Below, one piece after another: positions 1 through 9,339 of a DNA stretch of 64,000 nt. Each line of letters starts with the position of its first letter. Within the stretch, counting starts at the first letter, position 1. Origin of the DNA: Diphasiastrum complanatum (taxonomy: Eukaryota > Streptophyta > Lycopodiopsida > Lycopodiales > Lycopodiaceae); contig CM055104.1 of the NCBI GenBank assembly GCA_029204225.1, positions 52,010,294 to 52,074,293 on the forward strand. Direction: 5' to 3'. The notes under the pieces were generated by a model. The model made no database searches. It was not told where the DNA came from and was given only the letters and a program-made list of their open reading frames with translations. Made by a program: the position numbers and the translations under genes.

Positions 1-59
1 ATAACCGTGGTAAGAGGGTCATCACGCGCATAAGAGAGCTCATGTATATATACCTTCCC

Positions 60-300
60 CGAGATATTTTCTATGACTGGCGTGATGTCAGCAATGACCG
101 CAAGAATCACGTCACTGACCAATTGTATAGTGAGTTTTTTGTCCTATCCCAAAAAATGGAATTTGCAAGGAAATGGATGAGGAGCCGCATGGGATCACGA
201 TGAGCCACCACAAATCGGAGATCCGAGATGTAGTGAGAGCTAACAGAGCCAGGCCTTCCTACGTGGAGACCACATGGGCTTCTCACTTGGGCAGTGGCGG
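60..300 (+). other. Remnant of plant transposase-associated (Ptta/EnSpm-like) coding sequence
   Basis: A decayed stretch resembling the conserved part of plant Ptta/EnSpm-type proteins: a W-R-D segment, then a W-M-x-x-R-M and W-R-S-E-M-like part in broken frames. About 70 bases near 190-260 match the complement of 26,600-26,690 at roughly 80 percent by eye, so both places derive from the same repeat. No complete frame exists. The Ptta assignment is tentative; the homology between the two places is directly visible. Confidence 0.3.
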
Positions 301-450
301 CGTGGGATATTTTTGAACCCACTTTGTAAGTCTATCCTAAATTCTTAAGTGGAATTTGACTATTGATTTTTTTTTTTGCTCCTTGGGGTTTTTTGTTTGA
401 CACATTGGAATAAAATGATCTCTTTATATGATCAAAATTTGGAATGTTTG

Positions 451-1512
451 TGCATTTGGCACATGACATTTCTAGGTATCAGAGCATAGATCCATGATGC
501 ATGATGATTCTATGAGAATTCCATTAGATTTGATGAGTTAATTGTTTTTGTAGCTTTCTTTTTGCTAATTTTCTACTTTGAAATTTTCAATTTTGTTCAG
601 ACGAATTTTTGACATTCAATTTTGTTTTTTATTTCTAATTTGATTCAATAAGTTTGTAGAGCTTTGTTTTAGCTTAATTTTCACCAATTTTCAAGCCATT
701 TGGATAAGAGACGCAAACGTTATTGCACTTTTTCCAAAAGTTGTCAAAATAGGTGACTAGAATTTTGCTTTCACTTGATTTGAATTTTTCAGATTTTATC
801 TGAGTTTTTATTTGAAGTTTCTTTCCATACAATTTTAGAGCATTGTCTTAGCTTTGATCTGATCCATATGGCAGGTCATTTGGATTAGTATCCAAAAAGT
901 TGTGACAATTCTTGATTCCTAGCTCTAGTTTTGTTAGTTTTCTTTCTTCAAAATTTTCAGCCCTGTTCTATTGTTAATTTGACCTATCAAATCACATTTA
1001 ATCATTGATCTGATACTATAACCTGATGGAGCTTGTTGTTAGCTTTTTAGAGGTACTGAGTTTGTGTGATTTGGATCAATATTGAGTAAGTTATGATCAA
1101 ATTACTAGAGATGGGTCAGATTAGCCAGAATCTTGAAAAAAAATTGTTGGATCTTTCCAAGTGAGAGAGAAGCTCTTCACATTCTCAGATCTGAAGTTTA
1201 GTTTCCTTTGTAACTTTTTTTCACATTCTTCATTTTGAAGCTTTTTACAAAAAAAAAAAAAAACCTAACCCTACCTTCCCAGCCCTAACCTCTACGTGAC
1301 TAAACCTAGCCTAACCCTAATTCACCCCTCCATGTACCCTAGGTTATCCTTTTCTCTCTCTTCTCTCCTCTCTCAACTATTCTTGTTACGAAACAGGAAG
1401 CCAAAAACTGATCGAGGAAGCCTTGTGTGTCCTGCTGCTACGATCCAGATTTGCTTTGGCATTTGGTAACCTGGCATCATGGCAGCTGCTGCGGGGAGCA
1501 TCATTGCATTGA
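451..1512. repeat. Long inverted repeat arm (partner 24,876-25,930)
   Basis: This roughly 1.06 kb arm is the leader of the left LTR-element remnant. It reads as the reverse complement of 24,876-25,930 with small substitutions and indels throughout. Within it are short C/T-rich tracts near 1260-1380, including a few CCTAACCCTAA strings also present in the partner; these are not a telomeric array. There is no credible ORF in this stretch. Confidence 0.85.
475..485 (+). promoter_or_regulatory. Retrotransposon primer-binding site
   Basis: GGTATCAGAGC lies six bases after an LTR end (ACATGACA, 461-468). It is complementary to the 3' end of plant initiator tRNA-Met, which is the usual primer for Copia and many Gypsy elements. 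The same spacing occurs in the complete relative near 25,907. Confidence 0.8.
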
Positions 1513-2520
1513 ACACCGTTTCTTTAAGCAACATCAAGCACAACTCTATTGCCGAAGATCGCCAACAGTAGAGTCTCAAACACAAAATTGATTCAATTTA
1601 TCATGAGATACAGTATCTCTGTAAGCCATAGCTTGACTGGTAGCTTTTGCTTCTTAGCAAACTTGGCAGCATATAGATCCATATAAAAGAGACTAATCAA
1701 GAGTATACCCCTCAATAGCGATAGTTAGGTGGCTTGTATTGTCCTTCCACAGGCACATTGATGTAGGCAGTCTGGTCTGCCATCAGCTTTGTAAGCTTAG
1801 CACCCAGCTGTCAAGGTGAAGTGCAGCAACTTTCTCATCCAAATGCCTGGGTAAGACATACACCTTCTTCTCTTACTTGCCAGAACTTCTCTCGTTCCAA
1901 AGCTCAAGCTGAGTAATCACCTGATTGGTGAAAGAACAAGACATCACAAAACTTAAATGCCCTGTTGCACAGCCCAGATTCATGCAATCAAGGTGAACGA
2001 TTCAGTCACCAAGAGCAAGTTTGACAAACTCTAGGGCTGCCGACACTCTCATCCTGACGGCCTCATGCGAGCTACTGATGTGATGATCGCCGGAAAGGTT
2101 GCAGTAATCTTTCTCATTCTTTGAGTGCCCATAACTTCTTTGTTTGAGCTGTAAAAACGAAAAGTGATCAGAAAGATGAGCCTGACACTGCTAAGTTATT
2201 AAAATTGTGTCATTATTACTTTTCATTTTTTTTTTTCAAGACCCATTTTCTTGAGTCAGTTTTTTCGTGTTTCCATTAGAAATTTTCAAATCTTCATATC
2301 ATCTCCGTTTTAGATCGGATTCAAACACTGTAAAAAGCAAAATTGTTCATGGTGACAGATTGAACAAACTGCTACTTCATTTTAATTTGTTACACTTTCC
2401 ATTCACAGCCACTTTATTCTTCGAGGACTCATAATCTTTAAGTGAGTGGAGAAGAGCAATTGTAAAATATCATTCTGAATAAATTTCAGACAGTGATTTC
2501 ATATTCCACAAGTCTTCGCT
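1513..2520. other. Non-coding stretch inside the left LTR remnant
   Basis: About 1 kb between the shared leader and the gag domains. It is unlike the corresponding part of the relative at 22-26 kb, where GA-rich repeats sit. No frame of convincing quality, no RNA gene and no repeat of note was seen. Confidence 0.4.
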
Positions 2521-3400
2521 AGTCATTAATGATGGACCTTTATAGTCAAAACATCCAATTTCCATCTATTGATAAAATACAATCTAAAATCATACGTTAC
2601 CGCATTGTATTTGACGGACAACCAAGTTCAATCAGCATTGATGATTGGTTGACTGAATTATTGTCATCGCCATTATTCTGAAGAAGATAAAATCTATTTC
2701 ACTTCATTGTGCTTTCAAGGACAAGTTCAAGCATGGTGGGATACTCAAGCACACTTGAGCACAGAGCTTTGGAGTCAATTCAAAATTGCTTTCATTGATA
2801 GTATTACCAGGTTTTATGAGAAATCATTTGAATCTCTCAAACAAACTGGTTCTGTACAACAATTTAATCAGCAATTCTTGGCATTGGTTCAGAAGACAGA
2901 ATTTGAGTATAGAAGATGTTTGAACTACTATGTGGGTTTCCTCAAACGCCTATAAAGAATGTGCTTCAACCAACTCTTTCCAAATCCATTTATAAATCTT
3001 ATTATTACAACCAACGACTGTCTGAATACGTTAGTCCTGCCTTTGATGGAAGCATCCACTCCATTAATGTAGACAATTGGCTAGAGGATTTGGATTATAA
3101 CTTCTACTAAAGTGGAGGTATTGGTGACAATGATATAGTTTTCTTTGCTTCATCGGGTTTCCAAGGACGTGTTCAGTCATGGTGGAACATCGTTCATGAC
3201 TTTCTTCTTGAGAACTGGTTAACTTTCAAAAGAGTTTGTAGACAGATCTTCAATCGATCTGAATTCATCCAATGGTGTTCTTTGGACCAGACAACTAAAG
3301 TTGTTGAGTACAATAGAGAATTCCAACAAATGTTTCCAATATTCGATTATGGAGAAGTATATCTTGTACAATGCTATATATATGGCTTACAATTCTGGGC
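2521..3400 (+). pseudogene. Retrotransposon Gag pseudogene with two gag domains in tandem
   Basis: Two copies of the retrotransposon gag fold lie head to tail. The first (about 2531-2940) has F-D-G-Q, D-D-W-L and C-F-Q-G-Q-V-Q-A-W-W, then an F-N-Q-Q-F-L-A-L segment. The second (about 3030-3360) repeats the plan: F-D-G-S, D-N-W-L, F-Q-G-R-V-Q-S-W-W, then Y-N-R-E-F-Q-Q-M. Such domains form the particle shell of Gypsy-like elements. Frames are broken by a shift near 2665, an overlap of frames at 2916-2955 and a stop near 3108, so it is inactive. The two domains are diverged from each other, implying an old duplication. No zinc knuckle, protease or RT follows. Confidence 0.6.
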
Positions 3401-3420
3401 ATACTGTTGACAGAAATATT

Positions 3421-3748
3421 CAATATTCATGTCGACTACTTCGTATAGAGCATTTATATTTGAACAACAATTCATGACTATCATTGCTCATGAAAAATCA
3501 TAATGTTCTTCATCAAGTTGGTTAAACAACATGGATTGCCAACTACGGTAGAAGAGCCAGATGCAACACAAAACCAAGAATCCAAGGGAATTGGATAAGC
3601 ATCCAATTTGTTATGATGTCGAGGAAGCAGACAAAAGAGGATATTGCGGTGATGCACTCTGTCCATTCCATACAGATTGATTGCCAGCAAGCAATATGGT
3701 GCTTCATCAAACTCTTCTTCGACCATCAATTTTTCTCCATGGGAACAA
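3421..3748. repeat. Inverted repeat arm (partner about 22,918-23,250)
   Basis: This block is nearly identical (about 95 percent by eye) to the complement of 22,918-23,250, the 3' internal part of the complete LTR element. In that partner it encodes the C-terminal end of a gag-like frame. Immediately to its left a stretch of about 23 bases (3397-3419) is inverted relative to the partner. Confidence 0.8.
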
Positions 3749-4004
3749 GGGTAAGATCAACATAGGCTGCATAAAATGCAAAATGAGATGATCTGAGCAT
3801 GGAATTCACTGGACCATATCCTAAATTCTTAAGTGCAATATGTTTCTTAACAAAAATTATTTTATGCACCCTATTAAAATTATGTCCTCCAAGAAAATGA
3901 GAAAGTGCCTTGATTGCCATAATCATTGTATCACCATGTTGATGAAACTTTGAATGGGCAACACTTATCTCATTATTCTTGAAGAACTTGAGATAATGCC
4001 CCAA
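3726..4004 (-). CDS. Unassigned open frame, 92 codons
   Basis: A frame of 92 codons with a mixed, protein-like composition, but no domain I recognise. Its last codons run into the retrotransposon repeat that ends at 3748, so the C-terminus is not native. It could be a truncated exon of a gene that lay left of the H3-like module, or chance. Upstream on the same strand (to about 4100) no matching frame continues it. Confidence 0.2.
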   Translation of the reverse strand: MGHYLKFFKNNEISVAHSKFHQHGDTMIMAIKALSHFLGGHNFNRVHKIIFVKKHIALKNLGYGPVNSMLRSSHFAFYAAYVDLTLVPMEKN

Positions 4005-4237
4005 TGCATGATCTCTTGAAAATTCTCCAGCAGAGGATCTCTGCCCACCTCAGCGAATTGCAAAATCATCAAGAAAAATTGTTTTCTAAAATGAAAAAAA
4101 TGCAAAGTAAGCTCCAATATAAAATCTAACATTACATCTCATTATTGCGTCATAATGACTTGTATAGACAATACACTTGGACCACTTAAATGACGCCATG
4201 TGTTCGCAGTCGTTTATCACACGTGCAATTTTTTTTT

Positions 4238-4245
4238 TATAAATA
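4238..4245 (+). promoter_or_regulatory. Candidate TATA box upstream of the H3-like gene
   Basis: TATAAATA after a T-rich run, about 330 bases before the H3-like start codon at 4567. The interval contains several GATATC/CGATATCGAT strings (near 4295, 4375, 4455), possibly binding sites. An intron or a long leader would be needed to fit this distance. This is inference from position only. Confidence 0.3.
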
Positions 4246-4566
4246 ATCCCACCAAATTTTCATTTTTCCTCGCAAATTTTTTGTTTTTGACCCCGATATC
4301 GATCCTAAACGCGCTCTTTGTATGTTCTAATTCCGCCAGCACTCCCCACGCTCAAGACCGATACCGTGATATAACCGATATCGCTTTCGAGTGTGGAACT
4401 TCCCTTTTTTTTTCTCTTGTATTCATATGTTTGAGACCGATATTCAGTCATGATATCGATTTCAAGCATCTTTCTTTCGTAAATTTTTTTGTTTTCATTT
4501 TCTGCACTTAGTTTCGATATTCAAATCAGAGACTTTTTTTCAAATTTACTTCTTTTGTATCTCAGA

Positions 4567-5215
4567 ATGATGGCTAGGACGAAATCCACTGCCCGTGCCA
4601 TTACCTCTGTACAGCCCTCTCGTACCCGTGTTCCCCCTAGTACTGGTCGTAGACGTGGCAGAAAGCAGGTCTGGCTGAGGGAGATAAAAAAATTCCAAAG
4701 ATCAATGGAATTGTCCCTAGAGCTCTTTTCGGCCGATCTGTTAGGAATGTCACTCTGTCACTTGGGCTTGATGTTCGTTTTGCCGTGACAGCCATGTAGG
4801 CTTTACAGGGTGTTACAGAAGATTTTTTGTCCCAGTTTTTTAAGGATTCTTGTCTTTTGGCCATGCATGTTAAGTGTGTTACCAACATGCCCAAGGATTT
4901 CATTCTTCTCAAAAGACTTCGGGACCATTATTCATTTCTGCATGTGGATAACACCAGCACATCCAAAGACCTCTGCCTCTGGATAGATCAGACTTGCCAA
5001 CTACCTCAAGGAAGAAAAAAAAGCAAGTTGTCCCTAAGAAAACTAGATCTCGAAGGCCAGCTAGTTCCCTTCCTCCTAGAGTTATCCCTGGCAAGAGACC
5101 CCACATGTTCCTGAGCTCTGAATCAGATGCTAGAGAATTTGATTCAGACGCAGAATCATCTTCTCCTCCCCATGTTACTCATCCAGCCCTCAGAAGATTT
5201 CTTCACCGAAAGTGA
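4567..5215 (+). pseudogene. Divergent histone H3-like pseudogene with a basic/acidic C-terminal extension
   Basis: The start gives M-M-A-R-T-K-S-T-A-R, matching H3 residues 1-8 including Lys4, but the tail is shortened and lacks the K9 and K27 blocks. W-L-R-E-I-K-K-F-Q-R-S opens the histone fold (H3 has A-L-R-E-I-R-K-Y-Q-K-S). After a frameshift near 4711 the fold continues: F-G-R-S-V-R, V-R-F-A-V-T-A-M, A-L-Q-G-V-T-E-D-F-L, L-A-M-H-V-K-C-V-T, M-P-K-D-F. Loop 1 has H3 length, unlike typical CenH3. A TAG at 4797 sits where H3 has Gln. Unlike H3, sequence continues with Lys-rich and then Ser/Asp/Glu-rich stretches to about 5215. The frames are broken, so this copy is dead. The ULP-like gene follows directly (ATG at 5212 overlaps the stop). 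Either a transposon or an endogenous viral origin is possible. Confidence 0.7.
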
Positions 5216-6572
5216 TGATAACCCAAGAGAAGCTTGACAAAATAACTAAAAAATCTATAAATATTGTGTCTACATCTCTTTCTCTCCCTGCACATAATCT
5301 TTTTGTCAAAACTCCATACCATCCTAACCAGGTTTATTTTGATTTTGATCATTATAACCAATACGAGACTTATTTAGCTAATAAAATTGATCTGCTCGAC
5401 AATTATTTTGATTTTTTTCTTCTAGATTCAAAAACACGCTATAGATTAGGTCCCAAATTTTGTATAGAGTTAAAAAATAAAAATTCAGAGATTATAGATA
5501 TTATTGTAAATGCCAGCGAAAATTTTTTGCAACATAATATTAGTTTGGATTCCCAGGGAGATGTTTTTGTTGTCAGTCCATTTTTAATGGCTGTAGTAAA
5601 GGCAAAAGAGGCCACTTTTGAAAAGGCTGTATTATTTCATCGATTGCAATCCAGTGGCAAAATTTTATTTGTTTCCATATGAGAATAAATAAAGATTGCT
5701 AGTTTTCTTTTGTTGTCTTTTATCTGGATGATTACTCCGGTTAAAATGAATTCTAATTCTCATTTTGATTATTGTAGTTGGCATTGGAGCCTGAATATTC
5801 TTTCTGTAAAAATAAATGAGGAGGGAGTATCAAATTCTCTATGTGTAAAACTAAACTTAGTTGATAATACACATAGAGAATTTGATTCTCTACTTCATGA
5901 GGTCATTTGTGAAATACCGACAACGACAACCTCGATTGGAGAGATAACCATTAAATCTCTCAAAGTATATACAATTTATCTCTGATATGCATCTATTTTT
6001 TTTAGTTTAAATCTATCGTCATAGCATGAATAAATTGTATGCCATAATATTACTAATTTTCGTTCAATATATGCAGTGTGTACAACAAAGGGATGCTTTT
6101 AGTTGTGCATGGTTTGTCCTGTACGATACAAAGCTCTTTTTTGAGTGGTACAATTTACAAGTCGATGTAGATATTGAAAAGGTAATATTTTGCTCATTTG
6201 TAGTTCTTTTCATTCTGATTCTTATTTATTTAGTGTCATTGTTAGTAATTTGCTCATTCACGTGTTTTGTGATGATAGTTCACGCTTGACCCGTACACTC
6301 CCGACGATGTGTATAGATTTCAGCAAGAGTTGATCAGAACTTATGTACAGAATGGTGTAAGTGTTCTGCCTGAAATCAAGGGCTCGAAAACACATGCTGC
6401 TCCTATCTTAATAGCCTTTCAGGTTTCTCAGGATGCAGATATTGTGATATACGATAAAAAAGACATACAAGTCTTTCCCAATATAGAGGAAGGCAAAATT
6501 GTAGGAGAGAGGACTGTTGCCTTAACAATTCCTAATACTGATATAGAAAATATAAAAAAACTTACTGAATAG
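5212..6572 (+). pseudogene. Ulp1/adenain-like (clan CE) cysteine protease, multi-exon, probably decayed
   Basis: The first exon (5212 to about 5680) is an uncharacterised N-terminal region. The catalytic part follows. About 5700-5964 carries H-W-S-L (His) and F-D-S-L (Asp). A GT-AG intron 5965-6076 leads to exon 6077-6181, which begins C-V-Q-Q-R-D-A-F-S-C-A-W-F-V; the Gln six residues before the Cys matches the Q...DCG.F motif of SUMO proteases, with D-C-G replaced by S-C-A. A second GT-AG intron, 6182-6278, joins in phase to the last exon 6279-6572, ending I-E-N-I-K-K-L-T-E. The link between 5680 and 5700 is unclear (stop codons or a very short intron). Clan CE proteases are known cargo of several plant DNA transposons and of adenovirus-like elements. 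The gene directly follows the H3-like gene, suggesting one mobile module. Confidence 0.6.
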
Positions 6573-6956
6573 GATTTCATTTGTAAAGGTGTATATATTT
6601 CCATCCAAAAAATGAGATACAATCTTACATGTAAACAACTAATTTATGGGATTTTTATTGATATCAATATAGATTCTTACAATCAAGTTGTGTCCATAGT
6701 GTAATACTGGATTGCAATTTTTTAGATTGATAAAAGGACATGATGATTGACATGTATTTGCTTATAGTAAATCTTAGTGTTCTTTCATAAGTTGGATTGT
6801 TTAGCCAATATCCATGCATTTGATCTCGAGCTCATGTCTTTTACGTACCTGCATAAATTTAATATAATGTGAGTTACAATTAGTATAGAGCTTGTATGAG
6901 AAAGTTTTGATAGAAACTATTCATAAAGAATCGAGTGTTTATAGTTACTTACGAGT
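6573..6956. other. Spacer between convergent genes
   Basis: About 380 A/T-rich bases between the plus-strand protease-like gene and the minus-strand gene. A GTAAGT at about 6943-6950 on the minus strand could be a splice donor continuing the minus gene leftward, but no following exon was recognised. Nothing else was seen. Confidence 0.3.
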
Positions 6957-8110
6957 TTATCCTTGTAGGATCAATAGTTCCTGCCTGATGTAATTTAGGC
7001 TCCAATCCTCTTCCACCTGAACACACGTCAAAACTTCATCATTGTATATAATTGCAATTTTTTTGTTTTGAATGTCCACAGGCTTCCAAGTCTTGATCGA
7101 GTGGCACTCATTTACCTTTGTTTTTTTTTTCATCTTTGATAATGGAAGCATAAGCTCAACATTTGTTTTTCTATTTGATAATGAAAGCACATAGAAGAAA
7201 TTTTAATTCTGCATTCATCTGATCTTTTCTCCCAACCTTCATCCATAAGTTCAGATAATAAACTATCTGATAAATTTTTGCATACAAACAATGCTGGGGT
7301 TTTGTGTATATTGACACTTGAAAAGAAATCCACAAATATATTCAAAGAAATAAACCAACTCAATCTGATTGTCTTTGATTCCATGTTTATCTTTAATGAA
7401 TTTTTTACATCATTATATAGCTTGCAATGAAATGATTCTGAAAGTACAGCATCTGAAGCAACCCATTCATCACTACCAAAACTAGGTAATGGAATTGGGA
7501 CTATTTGTCCAAAATCTCCTTTTGTATCAAGAATGTATATTTATTCATAAAAAAAAATCCCACTATCAGCTAGATCTTTTGCAGTTCTACCTCTATATTG
7601 CAACTGTCCAATATCAGTGTGAATAACATCTAACACACCTGCTAGAGATCCACTGGGCTCCCATTCATTTATGTTGGATGGATATAAATTTGCAAGAGAA
7701 AAATGATAAAATTAGCAAGTTTACTAATAGATATTAATGAATGACGAAAATCAAAGTATTGTAAAATATCAATACTCATATTTATTTTTTTGTGATCCTA
7801 ACCGTTAAATCCTTGCACATTTATCCCTGAATGCATATATACATGTTGGACTAGAATTTCATAAATAGATTTTCCTCTTGATGATGTTTTGGAATCCAAA
7901 ATTCTAGCCTTCCAATAAGATCAAAATGATAGTTTTGACCTTTTGCTTTTTCGAAATGTTCCTCTGATGATGGATGCATCAAAACCCAATAATTTTTTGA
8001 ATATTTTTTTGGCACCCATAATCCATTGTCATCTTTCTCGTTGAAGAGAAGCACAGAGTCGATTGAGAGCACGGCTTCCTTGATGGTGCCATTCGTTATG
8101 TGCAGAAAAA
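6957..8110 (-). pseudogene. Uncharacterised multi-exon gene conserved in two copies
   Basis: I do not recognise this protein. A 5' exon (about 8110-7850) encodes an F-N-E-K-D-D-N-G-L-W-V-P stretch, then W-V-L-M-H-P-S-S. A splice acceptor (CTTGCA-G type) near 7692 opens an exon reading N-E-W-E-P-S-G-S-L-A-G-V-L-D, then H-T-D-I-G-Q-L-Q-Y-R-G-R-T. A stop near 7540 interrupts it. Further frames at 7384-7130 and 7190-6957 may be later exons. The first two exons are conserved with similar intron position at 29,050-29,640, and substitutions there leave most of the protein text alike, so the frame was once selected. It faces the H3/protease genes tail to tail, which suggests membership of the same mobile element. 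Confidence 0.45.
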
Positions 8111-8523
8111 AATTTGAAACACTGAACTATGAATTTGAAAATATGTGTAGGCAAAAAGCCATGAATCTGAAAATATGTGAGGGCAAAAATGAACTATTTG
8201 GCACTACAAGTTAACTCTAGTTAGCCTTGTAAACCATGATCTGACAATGCATATACGTTAATGGTACAACAATTTTCTCATTTCAACCATCTGTTATATT
8301 CATTTTCTATATTTTTGGGTCTCCCTCAACAACCAATAGCATTTTCACATGCTGCCCGACGAAACAGTAATACATTTCAGAAGTTTTTATTTTATTTATA
8401 TTTGGAAAATTTTACGTTACGTAGAACCCCGATATCAAGGTTTCACCTACATGGCTACGAAAATAAGAAAAAAAATAAAAAGCATCTTTTTCAAAAGCCC
8501 TCGTCGGGCTCTAAGGTTCTCTA
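7530..8523. repeat. Direct repeat shared with 29,050-30,076
   Basis: A roughly 1 kb block in the same orientation in both places, with about 80-85 percent identity by eye and one 40-base insertion in the second copy near 29,850. It spans the unknown minus gene and its upstream region. Both copies end at a GGTT(C/T)TCTAATG string, here at about 8523, followed by unrelated sequence, so this is probably the element terminus. No obvious terminal inverted repeat partner was found. Confidence 0.75.
8388..8404 (-). promoter_or_regulatory. Candidate TATA region of the unknown minus-strand gene
   Basis: The minus strand reads AAATATAAATAAAA, and the same string is preserved with few changes in the second copy near 29,945-29,960. 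A CCAATAGC string lies close by in the repeat at about 8332-8340. Position upstream of the first recognised exon makes a core promoter plausible. Confidence 0.25.
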
Positions 8524-9250
8524 ATGCTTCACAAAGTGATATGTCACCTCAATATGCTTGCTCCTAACATAGTTTTGACCATAGAACTTTGATCCAACTT
8601 TAGAATGGTCTCTATTCTAAGTATAGACCTCCTTTATAAGGTTTTAAAGTAGCTTCCATAATTGATACAGAGAACAGTGTCCACTTTGGATTCTTCACTA
8701 TTTTTTACATCAATTTTACATGTCAAGATGTGAATAGAACATGAAGAACCAAATAGAATGTAAATGAGATGATTCCTCCATGCTATCAACTTTGAACTCT
8801 CTGAAAAATTACAGTAACCAAACAATAAATGTGAGTGCTTGCATGTATCCTCTCTCTTTGTCCTTTCTTGCCATGTATCCACCATGAAACTCCATGAATG
8901 AACCTCCATCTCCATCTTGCCACAAGATGTCATCATCACTTGATGACTTGACCATGAATGAGTGATATAATGAACCTCCAATAACTTCATTTCCATCAGC
9001 AAAACTAGCCAACAATGCTAGTAAATCTCCGACATCAAAATGATGCAAGCTAGTGTAGATAGTTTTACCATATCTTGACAATTTGCACACATTCACATGA
9101 AATTGCTCAAACATGAGATAGAACAAGTAAAGTAAAATTGAAAAACACTTACTTGCTGCTCCTTTGACCTTACTTGAGTCTTCAATAACATGCAAAAAAT
9201 GATCCAAAACATTTTTGCCGATACACTCTCCTTTGATACTCTTGATTAGC
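8524..9250 (-). pseudogene. Copia 3' part: captured non-Copia segment plus RNase H remnant
   Basis: Reading right to left, a segment with S-I-K-G-E-C-I-G-K, then V-I-E-D-S-S-K-V-K-G, then L-L-A-L-L-A-S-F-A-D-G-N-E is followed by decayed Copia RNase H sequence (8524-8800). RT is absent. The same order occurs in the plus-strand Copia at 31,890-32,080 plus 36,916-37,430, so this is a family feature. An intron-like GTAAGTG lies at about 9150. The frame then breaks up repeatedly. The left end is cut where the two-copy repeat ends at 8523. Confidence 0.55.
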
Positions 9251-9339
9251 TCATCCAATATAGCACTCGGGCACCTATTGCATAGAAAGTTAGCACAAAA
9301 CAAAGCTTGATACCAAAATGGTTTTGGGAGATTAGCTCC

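Larger units (their letters stand above)
330..3748 (+). mobile_element. Degenerate LTR retrotransposon remnant (plus strand)
   Basis: The remnant starts with the tail of an LTR ending in ACATGACA at 468 and a primer-binding site GGTATCAGAGC at 475-485. A non-coding leader follows to about 1512, then a gag region (2521-3400) and a tail (3421-3748). The leader and tail match the complement of the complete element at 22,213-26,451, so this is an inverted, diverged relative of it. Only the last 15 or so LTR bases match that element's LTR; bases 330-450 do not. No second LTR or TSD was found. A 19-bp identical string occurs at about 332-350 and 3817-3836 and might mark former termini. Confidence 0.6.

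Noticed and set aside
1260-1345. CCTAACCCTAA strings resembling telomere repeats (also near 25,080-25,130)
   Set aside because: Only a few irregular units, and both places are the same retrotransposon leader; not a telomeric array.
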